Counted from the first letter of the stretch, positions 22,766-31,525 are shown. The stretch: 64,000 nt of DNA from JAGVYF01 sp041650315 (GCA_041650315.1 JBAZLJ010000002.1:1-64000), one strand, 5' to 3'. Made by a program: numbers and translations. Notes: generated by a model not told the origin, from the letters alone.

Positions 22766-24291
22766 GTCTCAGAAAAACGATAATGTCTTTGCTTGCTGGA
22801 GCCACCCTTACCGCGACGTCCATGATAACTGGGTGCGGAGAGGAGACCTTCAAAACAAAGTTCAAAGATCTTATACAGAATAATTATGGAGTCACTGGAG
22901 ATCAGGCTGATGTCGCATACGTGCCTGCTGAAAGAGATAGATATCTTGTCAAGAATGAGGACGGAACTTATTCGCCAAGCTACAAAACTGTGGATCTCGA
23001 GAAGCAGAAAGGAAGGATGGATCTTATGAAAAAAGATCTCGAGCAGATACTCAGCACATTCCCTCCGCACATGTGGTCGAAATACATTGATGAGCAGAGC
23101 GACAGCAACATGAGAGGATTATTGTCCAGAGAAGAGAAAGTCATAGACCTTCAGCTCAGGCAATTGAAAGCCAAGAAATGTTATGTGGAGTTCCAGCAGA
23201 TGATGGGATATGCCGCATCTGGCTCGAAGCAGATAGTAGAGACTGACAGATATGCTTTCGCAGATCAATTCCCAGACCCTGATTTCGGAGAGAAATTCAA
23301 GCTAGGAAGAATTGATGTTGATAAAGCTAAGGCCAAGCAAGAAATTGAAAGAATGGAATATTTCAGGAAATTATTAAGGGATGTGCCTAACCCTGAGTTC
23401 CCGTTCAAAGACAAGATCAAGCAGACCATTAAGAGAGAATTTAAAGAAGGGCTTGTCGTAATCGGATACGATATCAACCAACCAGTAGATAATGTCACTG
23501 ACTATTACGAAATATTTAGGAAAGCGCCAGATGGCAGACTAGAAAGCCTGCCTGCGATAAGGATCTACAAGTCATTGAGATCAAAAACACCTAACATCGC
23601 TGTAGTGGATGAAGACAGGCAAGGACAGAGAGGATTCGGGATGCCTGATGAAGTGGTCAGGATAATGGGAGTATCTGACTGCGATGATATATTCTACAAC
23701 AATGGCAAGCTCATAAACATGGCATTTAAGAATCCGTTTGATGTCAGGAAAATGAGGCTCGTAGATGCTGACAGGGACATAGAGATAGTCGCTACCGGTA
23801 AGCTGGAAAACAAATTGTGGGTGCCTAGCAAAGAAGGGTATGATGTGGAATTAGTCTATAAGAATGATGAAGACAACAATTACACCTTATCTGCCAATAA
23901 AGGCGTAGACCTCAAAGACAAGAAATTCGAAGACTGGATATTCACCAGAAATTACTCAGACAATTCAGTGTCAGAAATGTACAAGCTCAAAGAAGCGTAC
24001 AGAGGTCTGAAAATCTGGGATGTCAGAGTAAGGCCTACCACACTAGAGCTAGAGAAAGGCAAGCCTAAGAAATCGCTCGAAATAGAACTGGTATTGGAAG
24101 ACTTTAGTTCCAGAACTGGAACTCAAGAGCAGTTCCTTGAAAAAGTGCCTATGGCTATCACATACAATAACGGGACCAAATATACGGACACTCTATTGGA
24201 TGCTGACGGCAAGGACAATCCAAGGTACGAGCTTAGGTTGAGACAAGTGCAGCCTCTGAACCCTTCAGATGTATCTAAGAATAAGCCTTAG
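22762..24291 (+). CDS. Lipoprotein partner of the HELYH protein, 509 aa
   Basis: The ATG at 22762 overlaps the previous stop (ATGA) and follows GAGGTGG. The N-terminus (MSLRKTIMSLLAGATLTATS, then MITGC) ends in a lipobox (ITGC), so the mature protein is probably lipid-anchored outside the membrane. The body is charged and mixed alpha/beta with no known domain; it ends in a Gln/Pro-rich tail. The tight coupling suggests that it forms a surface complex with the upstream exported protein. Confidence 0.65.
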   Translation: MSLRKTIMSLLAGATLTATSMITGCGEETFKTKFKDLIQNNYGVTGDQADVAYVPAERDRYLVKNEDGTYSPSYKTVDLEKQKGRMDLMKKDLEQILSTFPPHMWSKYIDEQSDSNMRGLLSREEKVIDLQLRQLKAKKCYVEFQQMMGYAASGSKQIVETDRYAFADQFPDPDFGEKFKLGRIDVDKAKAKQEIERMEYFRKLLRDVPNPEFPFKDKIKQTIKREFKEGLVVIGYDINQPVDNVTDYYEIFRKAPDGRLESLPAIRIYKSLRSKTPNIAVVDEDRQGQRGFGMPDEVVRIMGVSDCDDIFYNNGKLINMAFKNPFDVRKMRLVDADRDIEIVATGKLENKLWVPSKEGYDVELVYKNDEDNNYTLSANKGVDLKDKKFEDWIFTRNYSDNSVSEMYKLKEAYRGLKIWDVRVRPTTLELEKGKPKKSLEIELVLEDFSSRTGTQEQFLEKVPMAITYNNGTKYTDTLLDADGKDNPRYELRLRQVQPLNPSDVSKNKP

Positions 24292-24324
24292 GGCTTATCT
24301 TTTTCTTTTCTTTTTTATTAAACT

Positions 24325-24438
24325 ATTAGAATAAACGCCGTCGCTCGGATTTCCACATAAGGGTAGTCTACCCTTATCAACCTCGAGCTGCCTCATTACA
24401 TTCGGAAGCAATTAGAATAAACGCCGTCGCTCGGATTT
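24325..24438 (-). repeat. Duplicated tRNA-Ser 3' end around a hairpin spacer
   Basis: A 28-bp exact repeat (24325-24352 and 24411-24438) covers the last 17 bases of the tRNA-Ser gene and 11 bases downstream. The 58-bp spacer holds a hairpin (TAAGGGTA-GTC-TACCCTTA). The distal copy is only a tRNA tail. It may be a footprint of an element that targets gene ends. Confidence 0.75.
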
Positions 24439-24521
24439 GAACCGAGAAGTCCGAAGGACATCTGCTTTCTGACGAAAAATCGTTTCGAGGCAAACGCAGT
24501 ACCGGGTTGTGCCACGACGGC
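24422..24521 (-). tRNA. tRNA-Ser(CGA) with short intron
   Basis: Acceptor stem GCCGTCG/CGACGGC with G73, a three-pair D stem, and a T arm CTCGG-TTCAAAT-CCGAG. A long variable arm (GTCC-TTC-GGAC) marks a serine tRNA. The anticodon stem TTTGC/GCAGA holds CGA after U33. About 17 bases, including the hairpin ACGA-TTTTT-CGT, interrupt the loop after position 37, the canonical archaeal intron site. Confidence 0.85.
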
Positions 24522-24602
24522 TTAAGAACATATTCCTAGTCAGTAATATTTAATGTTTTCGTATAAATGCTAATCTTTAAATATCTATATCACTGATTAC
24601 AA

Positions 24603-25376
24603 ATGATGGTTAATAAAATAGAGATAACGCAAGTATTCTTTCCAAGGAAAGTGAAAATCCCTAAATATGAATTCGATAAGGCTGGCAAACAAAGACCTGC
24701 TTGGATTTACTTCAAAAATCCGTTAAACAAGGCGAAATATATAACTGTCAAGAATTCCAGCACAAAATGGAGAAATGCATACTTCGCATATCTTTCAAAA
24801 AACCTCTATTTACCTAGAGATTACAATTCTGAAGAGATGAGTAGATATTACGATAAACTCTCCGAAATTTACGAAATAGGCATTGGCGATAACAATCCTA
24901 AAGCGATAGCATTCACGCTAGATCATATCAAAAGATTGAATCCAAATAAAAAAGGATCAGTACTAGAAATAGGAGCAGGGACAGGATTAGGCGCAGAATC
25001 TCTCGTAAAAGAAGGTTTTACAGATATCACCTTGCTTGATTTCTCAAAAGGTATGCTTGCTAAAGCGAAGAAGAAACCATTGTTACAAAAATGTAAGTTA
25101 GTATTGACAGATTTCAAAAAATTTAAATCAATAAAGAAATATGATTTAATTGTCAGCTTCTTTTCTTTAGGCGAATCAACGTATTACACTCCCGAAGAGC
25201 TAACTGAAGCATTAACAAAAGTAAAGAATATGCTCAAACCGAATGGAATTATCGCAGTCCATGGCCATTTTGATATTGATTTATTCAGCGAATTCTTTAA
25301 GCCGAAATTCAAAGGTCAATTTTTAATGAATTCTAAAAAGAAGTTCTATACTCATTACTTCATCGGAAGGAAGTAA
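24603..25376 (+). CDS. SAM-dependent methyltransferase, 257 aa
   Basis: Class I methyltransferase: motif I VLEIGAGTGLGAESL, the acidic motif II TLLDFSKGMLAKAKKK, then DLIVSFFSLGE and the post-motif LKPNGIIAVHGHFDID. The N-terminal 80 residues are basic and may recognise the substrate. Small-molecule or lipid methylation is typical of the class, but the substrate cannot be told. The second ATG (24606) is an equally possible start. It lies between two tRNA-Ser genes on the other strand. Confidence 0.8.
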   Translation: MMVNKIEITQVFFPRKVKIPKYEFDKAGKQRPAWIYFKNPLNKAKYITVKNSSTKWRNAYFAYLSKNLYLPRDYNSEEMSRYYDKLSEIYEIGIGDNNPKAIAFTLDHIKRLNPNKKGSVLEIGAGTGLGAESLVKEGFTDITLLDFSKGMLAKAKKKPLLQKCKLVLTDFKKFKSIKKYDLIVSFFSLGESTYYTPEELTEALTKVKNMLKPNGIIAVHGHFDIDLFSEFFKPKFKGQFLMNSKKKFYTHYFIGRK

Positions 25377-25380
25377 AAAG

Positions 25381-25501
25381 CGCTGACGCCCGGATTTGAA
25401 CCGGGATATCCCGAAGGAAACAGGATAGCTGGAATATATTTGCTTAATGCGCAAAAAAGCAGTTTCCAGTCCTGCGCGGTACCGGGTTGCGCCACGTCAG
25501 C
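25381..25501 (-). tRNA. tRNA-Ser(GGA) with intron of about 37 nt
   Basis: Acceptor GCTGACG/CGTCAGC, G73, D stem of three pairs (GCG/CGC), T arm CCCGG-TTCAAAT-CCGGG and a long variable arm. The anticodon stem CAGGA/TCCTG brings U33 and GGA. The intron after position 37 can pair with the exon (CTGGAA with TTCCAG), as expected for a bulge-helix-bulge splice site. Confidence 0.85.
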
Positions 25502-25590
25502 ATAGTCTCTGTGTTAATCTATATCGTTTATAAATTTATTGATGATTTTTACCCGTCAATTTTATAAATGAAACATATATTCTAGAGAAT

Positions 25591-26703
25591 ATGTTTTTCC
25601 ACATTATATTAACAACTCGGTGCAATCTGCAATGCAAGTACTGCTATGGCGCTTCTTGCGATGATTTCGTAGCTGAATTGCCTTCTAATATCGATATTTC
25701 CTATCCGGAAGATATGAAATATGACGTTAGTTTGCTTAAATCGTTCTGCGATAAGGATAAAGATTGCGTTTTGACATTCTATGGCGGAGAGCCGTTGTGC
25801 AATATTCCTAAGCTTACTGCTGTTATGGATCAAATTATGCCAAAATGGTACATGATGCAGACCAATGCCATGATGCTTGATAAGCTGCCTTCTAAATATG
25901 TCAATCGCTTCCATACAATCCTTACATCAATTGATGGCGATGAAAAGACTACTGATAATTATCGTGGGGTTGGTGTTTACAAAACAGTGCTGAAGAATAT
26001 TGCTCTGATTAAGAAGAATGGTTATACTGGCGAATTGATAGCTAGAATGGCAGTAATGGAAGATACTGAAATTTATTCTGCCGTAACTCATTTAGTCGAG
26101 AAATGCGGATACACTTCTGTGCATTGGCAATTGGATGCAATGTTCTGGGAAAATGATTTGCGCAAAAGAAATTTTGTTGATTGGGTTAATTCCAGTTATA
26201 ATCATGGCATCAAAAAGTTGATTGCTTATTGGCTTGCTGATATGAAAAAGAATAAGCGCGTTCTTAAGTTATATCCTTTCTTGGATATAATGCATGACTT
26301 ATTGCATAACCAGAAGAGTCTGCTTAGGTGCGGTTCTGGACATTCGAATTACACTATCCAAACTGATGGCACCATTATTCCGTGCCCTATTATGCTTGGA
26401 ATGAAAGATTATTATCTGGGGCACATTAGGGATGCTGATCCCGCTAAGTTGAAAAAAGTGCATTGTAATGCACCTTGCGATAAATGTAAATCGCTTGGCG
26501 AATGCGGCGGACGATGCTTGTATGCGAATGTTATGAAGCCATGGGGTCCCCAAGGATACGAGATCCTGTGTCCTACTGTTCACAATCTGATTGATTCTCT
26601 TAAGTCTGCGCTTCCTGAAGTGAAACAATTGATTTCTTCTGGTGTTGTCAAACTCTCTGATTTTGATTTGGTTAAGTTCAACGGCTGCGAGATTATACCT
26701 TAG
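25591..26703 (+). CDS. Radical SAM/SPASM-type enzyme, 370 aa
   Basis: The N-terminal CNLQCKYC motif (Cx3CxxC) binds the radical SAM cluster. TFYGGEPL is the usual GGE motif. A C-terminal Cys-rich region (CGSGH...IPCPIM...CNAPCDKCKSLGECGGRC...LCP) looks like a SPASM/twitch auxiliary cluster domain. Such enzymes modify peptides or activate sulfatases. The short N-terminus MFFHIILTTRCN resembles archaeal putative peptide-modifying enzymes. No precursor peptide is visible next to it. Confidence 0.8.
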   Translation: MFFHIILTTRCNLQCKYCYGASCDDFVAELPSNIDISYPEDMKYDVSLLKSFCDKDKDCVLTFYGGEPLCNIPKLTAVMDQIMPKWYMMQTNAMMLDKLPSKYVNRFHTILTSIDGDEKTTDNYRGVGVYKTVLKNIALIKKNGYTGELIARMAVMEDTEIYSAVTHLVEKCGYTSVHWQLDAMFWENDLRKRNFVDWVNSSYNHGIKKLIAYWLADMKKNKRVLKLYPFLDIMHDLLHNQKSLLRCGSGHSNYTIQTDGTIIPCPIMLGMKDYYLGHIRDADPAKLKKVHCNAPCDKCKSLGECGGRCLYANVMKPWGPQGYEILCPTVHNLIDSLKSALPEVKQLISSGVVKLSDFDLVKFNGCEIIP

Positions 26704-26723
26704 AATTCTACTCGTATCTCAAA

Positions 26724-26745
26724 GCCCAAGAACAAAGTTCTGGGC
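26724..26745. terminator. Stem-loop between convergent genes
   Basis: GCCCA-GAAC pairs with GTTC-TGGGC (one bulged A) around an AAA loop, in the 50 bp between the stops of the radical SAM gene and the ABC permease gene. A bidirectional terminator is plausible. Confidence 0.45.
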
Positions 26746-26753
26746 ATAAGATA

Positions 26754-27992
26754 CTATTCATATCTTAATGCATCTACGGGTTTTAATTTAGACGCGTTAT
26801 AAGCAGGAATCGCACCGAATATCATGCCTATGCCCATTGAGAATGCTACTGAGAATGCGAGTAGCCAAAAATTAATAGGTATAGTCAACTGAACATCAGA
26901 TCCTGCCGTAAGTCCCAAATAGGGCAATATTTCTATCAACCCTATCGAAGCAAATATGCCTAAAAGACCGCCAACTAAACCAAGCATGCCTGAGTTTAAT
27001 AAGAAGATAAGAAGAATATCTGAATTCTTCGCGCCAATGGCTTTCATTACGCCAATATCCTTTGTTTTTTCCAATACTGACGTAAACATAGTATTAGCTA
27101 CGCCTATACCTCCGACTAGCAAAGATATGGCCGCTATTACGCTTAAAAATAAAGTTATTCCTGCAGTCATTGTGCTGAAACGTTCCTGGAGCGCCGCTGA
27201 TGACATGATTGAGAAATCTTTCTTATCGGCAGCGACATGATGGGCATTCATAAGAGCAATGTCTATCTTGTCAGAGACTTCTGTGATCATATCTGCGTCA
27301 GAAACCTTTACGCTGATGGATGAATATTCGTTCGATTTCAACAAAATAGAATCACCCAATACCTCTCTCGCATCCTTTAAGGTCATGTACATTCCATTGT
27401 CATTACCCATACCGGTCGATGCCTTCAATATACCGATTATCCTAAAGGGTTTATCATTTATCAAAATGATTGAGCCTACATTCAATTGAGTTTTGAATAC
27501 TTTATTCGCTAATCTATCTCCAATGACCACTGCACGGGTATCGCCTGTGCTTAGATCCCGGCCCGTAGCTAATTCTGTAGTGACAAAATCTTTGTAAACG
27601 CTTGGATTCTGACCCGTAATAGATTGTGATGTGGACTCGCTCAGATATTTGACAGTAGCTCTGCCACTGATTACTGGATTGATTGATTTTATTCCTGCCA
27701 CAAGTTTCAATGTCTGGATATCACGATCTGAAAGAGCTTTCGCTGTTGAAGAACCGCCGCCACCGCCTTCGTGCGGACCTATAGCTCTGCTTGAGCCTGA
27801 TGAGATTGAGATAATATCCTGGCCAAGGCCCTGAAGCTGAGAATTCACAGTCTCCTGCAAACCAGTGCCTATCGAAATTATCGCGACTACTGCTGCCACA
27901 CCTATGAAAATCCCTATTATGGTCAGCCAGCTCCTCAATTTACTATGAAGCAGCATGTTCAACGACAACTTGAATATTTTAGATAGTCTCAT
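26754..27992 (-). CDS. MacB/LolC-type ABC transporter permease
   Basis: A 412-aa FtsX-fold permease: an N-terminal transmembrane helix (SWLTIIGIFIGVAAVVAIIS), a large extracellular MacB-PCD domain (about residues 50-270), then three C-terminal spans with GVANTMFTSVLEKTKDIGVM, a hallmark of the family. It works with the ATPase gene two places upstream and probably exports or extracts a lipid or protein substrate rather than importing it. Confidence 0.9.
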   Translation of the reverse strand: MRLSKIFKLSLNMLLHSKLRSWLTIIGIFIGVAAVVAIISIGTGLQETVNSQLQGLGQDIISISSGSSRAIGPHEGGGGGSSTAKALSDRDIQTLKLVAGIKSINPVISGRATVKYLSESTSQSITGQNPSVYKDFVTTELATGRDLSTGDTRAVVIGDRLANKVFKTQLNVGSIILINDKPFRIIGILKASTGMGNDNGMYMTLKDAREVLGDSILLKSNEYSSISVKVSDADMITEVSDKIDIALMNAHHVAADKKDFSIMSSAALQERFSTMTAGITLFLSVIAAISLLVGGIGVANTMFTSVLEKTKDIGVMKAIGAKNSDILLIFLLNSGMLGLVGGLLGIFASIGLIEILPYLGLTAGSDVQLTIPINFWLLAFSVAFSMGIGMIFGAIPAYNASKLKPVDALRYE

Positions 27993-28023
27993 GTTATTTT
28001 TCCTTTGCGGTCAATTGCTATTT

Positions 28024-28950
28024 CTATTTCTTTTTCCTGAATCTCCTGTAGACTGGCAATATAAACATGCCCAGGAACAGACCGAATGCAAGATAAAAGT
28101 ATTTTGAAGTTGAACTTGTCTGAGTCCTTACATTAGCAGTAGATATAGTTGCTGCTTTGATATCTACAGGAACTGTTTTCTCGATTGTGGTCCTTATTCC
28201 TGCAGCATCAGTATAAGCCATATGCAGTACTAATTCTTCAAGCGCATTATTCGGTGCTATATCAAAAGTAACTGTGGTGAAATCACCTGCTGCAAGATTG
28301 CCTATGATTGAAGAGCTTGAGCCTGAAACTTTCACATTCTCCTGAGGTTTTATCGAAATAGTGACTGCTGTAGCAGTATTCTCACCGATGTTTGAAATCG
28401 CGAAAGATGTAGCTGTGCTTGAAGAATCCTGCATGATTACATCAAAGTCAGTCTTTGTCTTAGCAACCTCTATCGGAAGATTGAATGTGAACCTTGAGCC
28501 TTTAGATGCATCTGTTGTAGCTTGGAGTTTCAAGATATTCTGTCCGACCGGCGCATTCTCAGCTACTTTGACACGGAATTTCATAATGACCTGATTAGCA
28601 TCAGATTCTTGTATTGATTTGTAAGAATTAATTGTACCGGGGATTATACCATACGCTCTTACTAATGCCTCTTCTGAAGTGAATGGATATTCTGGCAGCA
28701 ATTCAAATTCCGCATTAGGCGCTGAAGCCTGTCCGACATTCTGCACCTTCACCCATAAATCGAACCAGTCTCCAGCATTCACTGGATATGGATCATATTT
28801 CAATGTCTGCACTACAAAAGTCGCTATAGATGGCGCGCTTGATGTGTACGTTTTCTGGTAATCTTCTACGTACATCGCTGCGCTTACTGCAGATATCTGC
28901 ATGATACTGATCATGAATAAACCGATCAAAAATAATATGTTTTTTCTCAT
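28024..28950 (-). CDS. Secreted S-layer-like protein with C-terminal anchor, 308 aa
   Basis: It has a signal peptide (LFLIGLFMISIMQISAVSAA), two CARDB/COG1361-type beta-sandwich regions (NAGDWFDLWVKVQNVGQASA; ENTATAVTISIKPQENVKVS) and a C-terminal transmembrane anchor (YFYLAFGLFLGMFILPVYRR) with a basic end. Its start overlaps the ATPase stop by 4 bp and the permease follows, so it is probably the extracellular partner of this ABC system. Confidence 0.8.
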   Translation of the reverse strand: MRKNILFLIGLFMISIMQISAVSAAMYVEDYQKTYTSSAPSIATFVVQTLKYDPYPVNAGDWFDLWVKVQNVGQASAPNAEFELLPEYPFTSEEALVRAYGIIPGTINSYKSIQESDANQVIMKFRVKVAENAPVGQNILKLQATTDASKGSRFTFNLPIEVAKTKTDFDVIMQDSSSTATSFAISNIGENTATAVTISIKPQENVKVSGSSSSIIGNLAAGDFTTVTFDIAPNNALEELVLHMAYTDAAGIRTTIEKTVPVDIKAATISTANVRTQTSSTSKYFYLAFGLFLGMFILPVYRRFRKKK

Positions 28951-29627
28951 TTTGCATCCCTCACTACCAGGCCATCGGCCAATTTTATTACCCTTTCTCC
29001 ATAATTGACTAAATTTATATCGTGTGTGATAAGAATGATAGTCTTGCCTTCTTTGTGCAGTTTCTGGAATATGCTCATGATATCCCTGCCAGTCTTGCTG
29101 TCAAGATTACCCGTCGGTTCGTCTGCTAAGATTACTTCAGGATCGTTCGCTAACGCTCTCGCTATAGCAACTCTTTGCTGTTGACCGCCTGACAATTCTT
29201 TAGGTTTGTGATACATACGATCTTTAAGTCCTACTAATTCCAATGCTTTTATCGCAATATTCTCTGATTCATCCTTATCTTGGAATTCCATGGGAAGCAT
29301 TACATTTTCTAGCGCAGTTAATGTTGCAATTAAATTGAACTGCTGGAATACAAAACCTATCTTTCTTCCTCGAATCATTGCTAGCTCTGATTCTTCAAGT
29401 TTAGAAATATCTTTTCCGTCTAAATATATCGCGCCTTTTGTAGGTATATCCAATGCGCCGACCATGTTCATCATGGTACTCTTTCCTGAACCTGATGCGC
29501 CGGTGATAGCCACGAACTCGCCTTGATGGATGTCTAAAGAAACTCCCCTCAATGCCTCTACCTTGACATCGCCTATCTGATAGACTTTCCAAATATTGTC
29601 CAGACGGATTACAGGTTTAGCTACCAT
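28947..29627 (-). CDS. LolD/MacB-type ABC transporter ATPase
   Basis: The 226-aa ATPase has Walker A GASGSGKST, the signature LSGGQQQRVAIARAL, Walker B VILADEPTGNLD and the switch His in TIILITHD. It is first in the operon ATPase, surface protein, permease. A TATA box and a palindromic site lie upstream, shared with the divergent membrane-protein gene. Confidence 0.93.
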   Translation of the reverse strand: MVAKPVIRLDNIWKVYQIGDVKVEALRGVSLDIHQGEFVAITGASGSGKSTMMNMVGALDIPTKGAIYLDGKDISKLEESELAMIRGRKIGFVFQQFNLIATLTALENVMLPMEFQDKDESENIAIKALELVGLKDRMYHKPKELSGGQQQRVAIARALANDPEVILADEPTGNLDSKTGRDIMSIFQKLHKEGKTIILITHDINLVNYGERVIKLADGLVVRDAK

Positions 29628-29663
29628 TCTCAGGATTAATTAAAACTAGTATATATAAAGAAA

Positions 29664-29680
29664 GTGGAACATAAGTCCAC
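29664..29680. promoter_or_regulatory. Palindrome between divergent promoters
   Basis: GTGGA-N7-TCCAC sits exactly between the TATA box of the ABC operon (minus, TTTATATATA near 29655) and that of the membrane-protein gene (plus, ACTTATAAAAC near 29687). It is a candidate operator for both. The winged-helix protein encoded at 30381-30659 is the nearest possible regulator. Confidence 0.5.
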
Positions 29681-29724
29681 ATAACTTATAAAACTTTAAA
29701 TAGTTCTATCGCTTGTGATAACCT

Positions 29725-30384
29725 ATGCCGCCAATGCCTAACTTTTGGATTGAATCTGTTTATTCTTTCATAGTAATAATCTCCTGTATGCTGATATTCT
29801 ACAGGACTAAAGAGTTGTATGAATTAACTTCTCATAAAGGGATTAGATATTTCAGAAACACTTTCCTTTTCTTTGGAATTACCTATATAGTTCGGTTTAT
29901 AGGATTTCTGGCTAGGCCTGATGGGGCTAGACACATAAATCCGGCATATTTCGATCCGGCATTCTTCCTTGTCGCATATTCTAGCTCAATGGCTCTCATA
30001 TATCTGATAAGCAGCATCTTCTGGAAAAGACTTGATCCATTGTCTAAGAAAAAAGAATATCTGTTCCATGTGATTGCTTCAACTATCGCGCTTATCAGCG
30101 TAGTGATTGGAATGAAATTCCTTATATTCGCATTCCAAGGTGTCCTATTCTTATTGCTTATGATTGTGAGTTATATCAACTACAAGAAGACCAAGAATAA
30201 GGGGCCATTGTCAAAAATATATACTTTGTACTTGTTGATATTCGGATTGTGGATAACCAGCAACGTGCTTGAACTGGTCGCGTTCTTCTCGCAAATATTG
30301 GCTGCCATGATATACGGCGCGTCCATATTCCTATTCGTATTAGTATTATTACGCGTATTAAAAGAATTAAATCCTAAACATTGA
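29725..30384 (+). CDS. Multispan membrane protein, 219 aa
   Basis: Six to seven hydrophobic spans (FWIESVYSFIVIISCMLIFY; NTFLFFGITYIVRFIGFLAR and others) without catalytic motif. The layout resembles small archaeal membrane sensors. It is coupled by a 4-bp overlap to a winged-helix gene, suggesting a membrane sensor and DNA-binding output pair, possibly acting on the divergent ABC operon. That link is inference. Confidence 0.65.
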   Translation: MPPMPNFWIESVYSFIVIISCMLIFYRTKELYELTSHKGIRYFRNTFLFFGITYIVRFIGFLARPDGARHINPAYFDPAFFLVAYSSSMALIYLISSIFWKRLDPLSKKKEYLFHVIASTIALISVVIGMKFLIFAFQGVLFLLLMIVSYINYKKTKNKGPLSKIYTLYLLIFGLWITSNVLELVAFFSQILAAMIYGASIFLFVLVLLRVLKELNPKH

Positions 30385-30659
30385 AATCCGCTAAAAAAAG
30401 AGGAAAACTAGAAGTAATACATGATATCCTTGAGATTGTAAAAGATAATAATAATTCTATCAAATTTACTCCTTTGCTCAGGCGCTCTAACCTCTCTTCT
30501 GAAAGATTCCAGGAATATTATTCTGAACTGCAATCCAGAGGATTCGTACGTGAACTAAGTGAGAAGAACGGCAAGATTGTAACGCTTACGGATAATGGAT
30601 TCAGGTACCTTGAGCGCTATAAAACAATCATTTCTTTCATTGATGATTTTGGACTATAG
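30381..30659 (+). CDS. Winged-helix transcription regulator, 92 aa
   Basis: TTG start overlapping the previous stop (TTGA). The sequence (KLEVIHDILEIVKDNNNSIK; LSSERFQEYYSELQSRGFVR; GKIVTLTDNGFRYLERY) is a compact archaeal winged helix of the HTH_45/ArsR-like style with the typical wing. It is probably a DNA-binding regulator paired with the upstream membrane protein. Confidence 0.75.
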   Translation: MKSAKKRGKLEVIHDILEIVKDNNNSIKFTPLLRRSNLSSERFQEYYSELQSRGFVRELSEKNGKIVTLTDNGFRYLERYKTIISFIDDFGL

Positions 30660-30690
30660 ATTTATAATAAGAATGTGTTTTTCTAGCAAT

Positions 30691-30939
30691 ATGGACTTAC
30701 GCAATAAAGTATTATCAGCTTTCGCAGCATTGACACTAAACGGATGCGGTATTGAGTACGTAGATCCGTTCTCCCCGCCTAGCGCAGATTTAGGGCTAAA
30801 TATGAACAAACCTGCTATCAATGAAGTGGCTGAAGGATTGGGCAGGAAGCTGTATATTTCCGCTGATGAAATGCCCATGGATGACAAAATCAACAAGATT
30901 ATTTCTAGTTATATGAAGAAGGATAAGAAGCAGTACTAA
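30691..30939 (+). CDS. Small putative lipoprotein, 82 aa
   Basis: The ATG at 30691 lies about 28 bp after a TTTATAATAA box, giving a leaderless mRNA. The N-terminus MDLRNKVLSAFAALTLNGCG contains a lipobox-like LNGC. The mature part is hydrophilic and ends in a Lys-rich tail. Function unknown. Confidence 0.6.
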   Translation: MDLRNKVLSAFAALTLNGCGIEYVDPFSPPSADLGLNMNKPAINEVAEGLGRKLYISADEMPMDDKINKIISSYMKKDKKQY

Positions 30940-30942
30940 TTC

Positions 30943-31017
30943 AGCTTTTTGACTCGCTTCGCTCGCAAAACCCTGGGGAAACAAATAGACCTGCGTTCGC
31001 TATACTCACTTGGTCTA
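30943..31017 (+). repeat. Palindromic element B (degenerate)
   Basis: AGCTTTTTGACTCGC...GCAAAACCCTGGGGAAAC resembles the left half of elements A and C. It is followed by the stem TAGACC (30986-30991) / GGTCTA (31012-31017). It lies just downstream of the tRNA-Met gene. Confidence 0.5.
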
Positions 31018-31034
31018 GAATAAAATAAGAAATG

Positions 31035-31109
31035 TGGCGGTGAAGGGCTTTGAACCCTCGACATCTGCGTTATGAGCGCAGCACTCTAACCAGGCTGAGT
31101 TACACCGCC
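31035..31109 (-). tRNA. tRNA with CAT anticodon (Met or Ile2)
   Basis: Acceptor GGCGGTG/CACCGCC, A73, D arm ACTC/GAGT, anticodon stem CTGCG/CGCAG around CTCATAA, T arm AGGG-TTCAAAG-CCCT. The G1-C72 pair and the anticodon stem lack the initiator signature, so it is elongator Met or an Ile tRNA with modified C34. There is no intron. Confidence 0.85.
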
Positions 31110-31178
31110 AGCCTTTTAAGAAAAGCCTGGGGAAAACAAATTAAGTATGGTATTTGCCCAGCAAAACCATACGAATGT
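31110..31178 (+). repeat. Palindromic element C
   Basis: Directly abuts the 5' end of tRNA-Met. It holds a hairpin (CCTTTT-AAG-AAAAG), CCTGGGGAAAACAAATTAA, and the stem GTATGGT (31145-31151) / ACCATAC (31166-31172) with inner TTTGC/GCAAA, then GAAT. It is the best-preserved copy for defining the family. Confidence 0.7.
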
Positions 31179-31283
31179 CTAATAGTTATTGGCATTAAAT
31201 CCTAATTTATAAGCCTTACGTATTTGGCAACATTTATATACTACAAAATGCTCAATTTACTCAGTAAAAAGAGGTGTATCATA

Positions 31284-31493
31284 ATGGCTAAAAAAATGAA
31301 AAAAGAAGAGAAGTGTTGTGATATGGAATATGGACATTGTCACAAATGCAAAGGCATTAGTATGTTATTACTTGGCGTTCTTATATTCCTATATGATTAT
31401 TATAATGCGCCACTAGGCTGGGCGTTCTTTATTGGAACAGTTCTAGTAGCAAAAGGATTACTTTCAGCATTGATGCATAAATGCAAATGTTAA
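31284..31493 (+). CDS. Small Cys-rich membrane protein, 69 aa
   Basis: ATG at 31284 after GAGGTG. The N-terminus MAKKMKKEEKCCDMEYGHCH and the C-terminus HKCKC are rich in Cys and His; between them are one or two hydrophobic spans (GISMLLLGVLIFLYDYYNAP; WAFFIGTVLVAKGLLSALM). Metal binding at the membrane is possible. The style (small, with CxxC near a span) is frequent in DPANN genomes, but the function is unknown. Confidence 0.65.
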   Translation: MAKKMKKEEKCCDMEYGHCHKCKGISMLLLGVLIFLYDYYNAPLGWAFFIGTVLVAKGLLSALMHKCKC

Positions 31494-31525
31494 GAGATTA
31501 GAAAAAAATCTTTTTTATTTTATTT

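Noticed and set aside
24325..24352. A second tRNA gene at the duplicated Ser tail
   Set aside because: Only the 3' quarter of a tRNA is present; no anticodon arm or 5' half exists.
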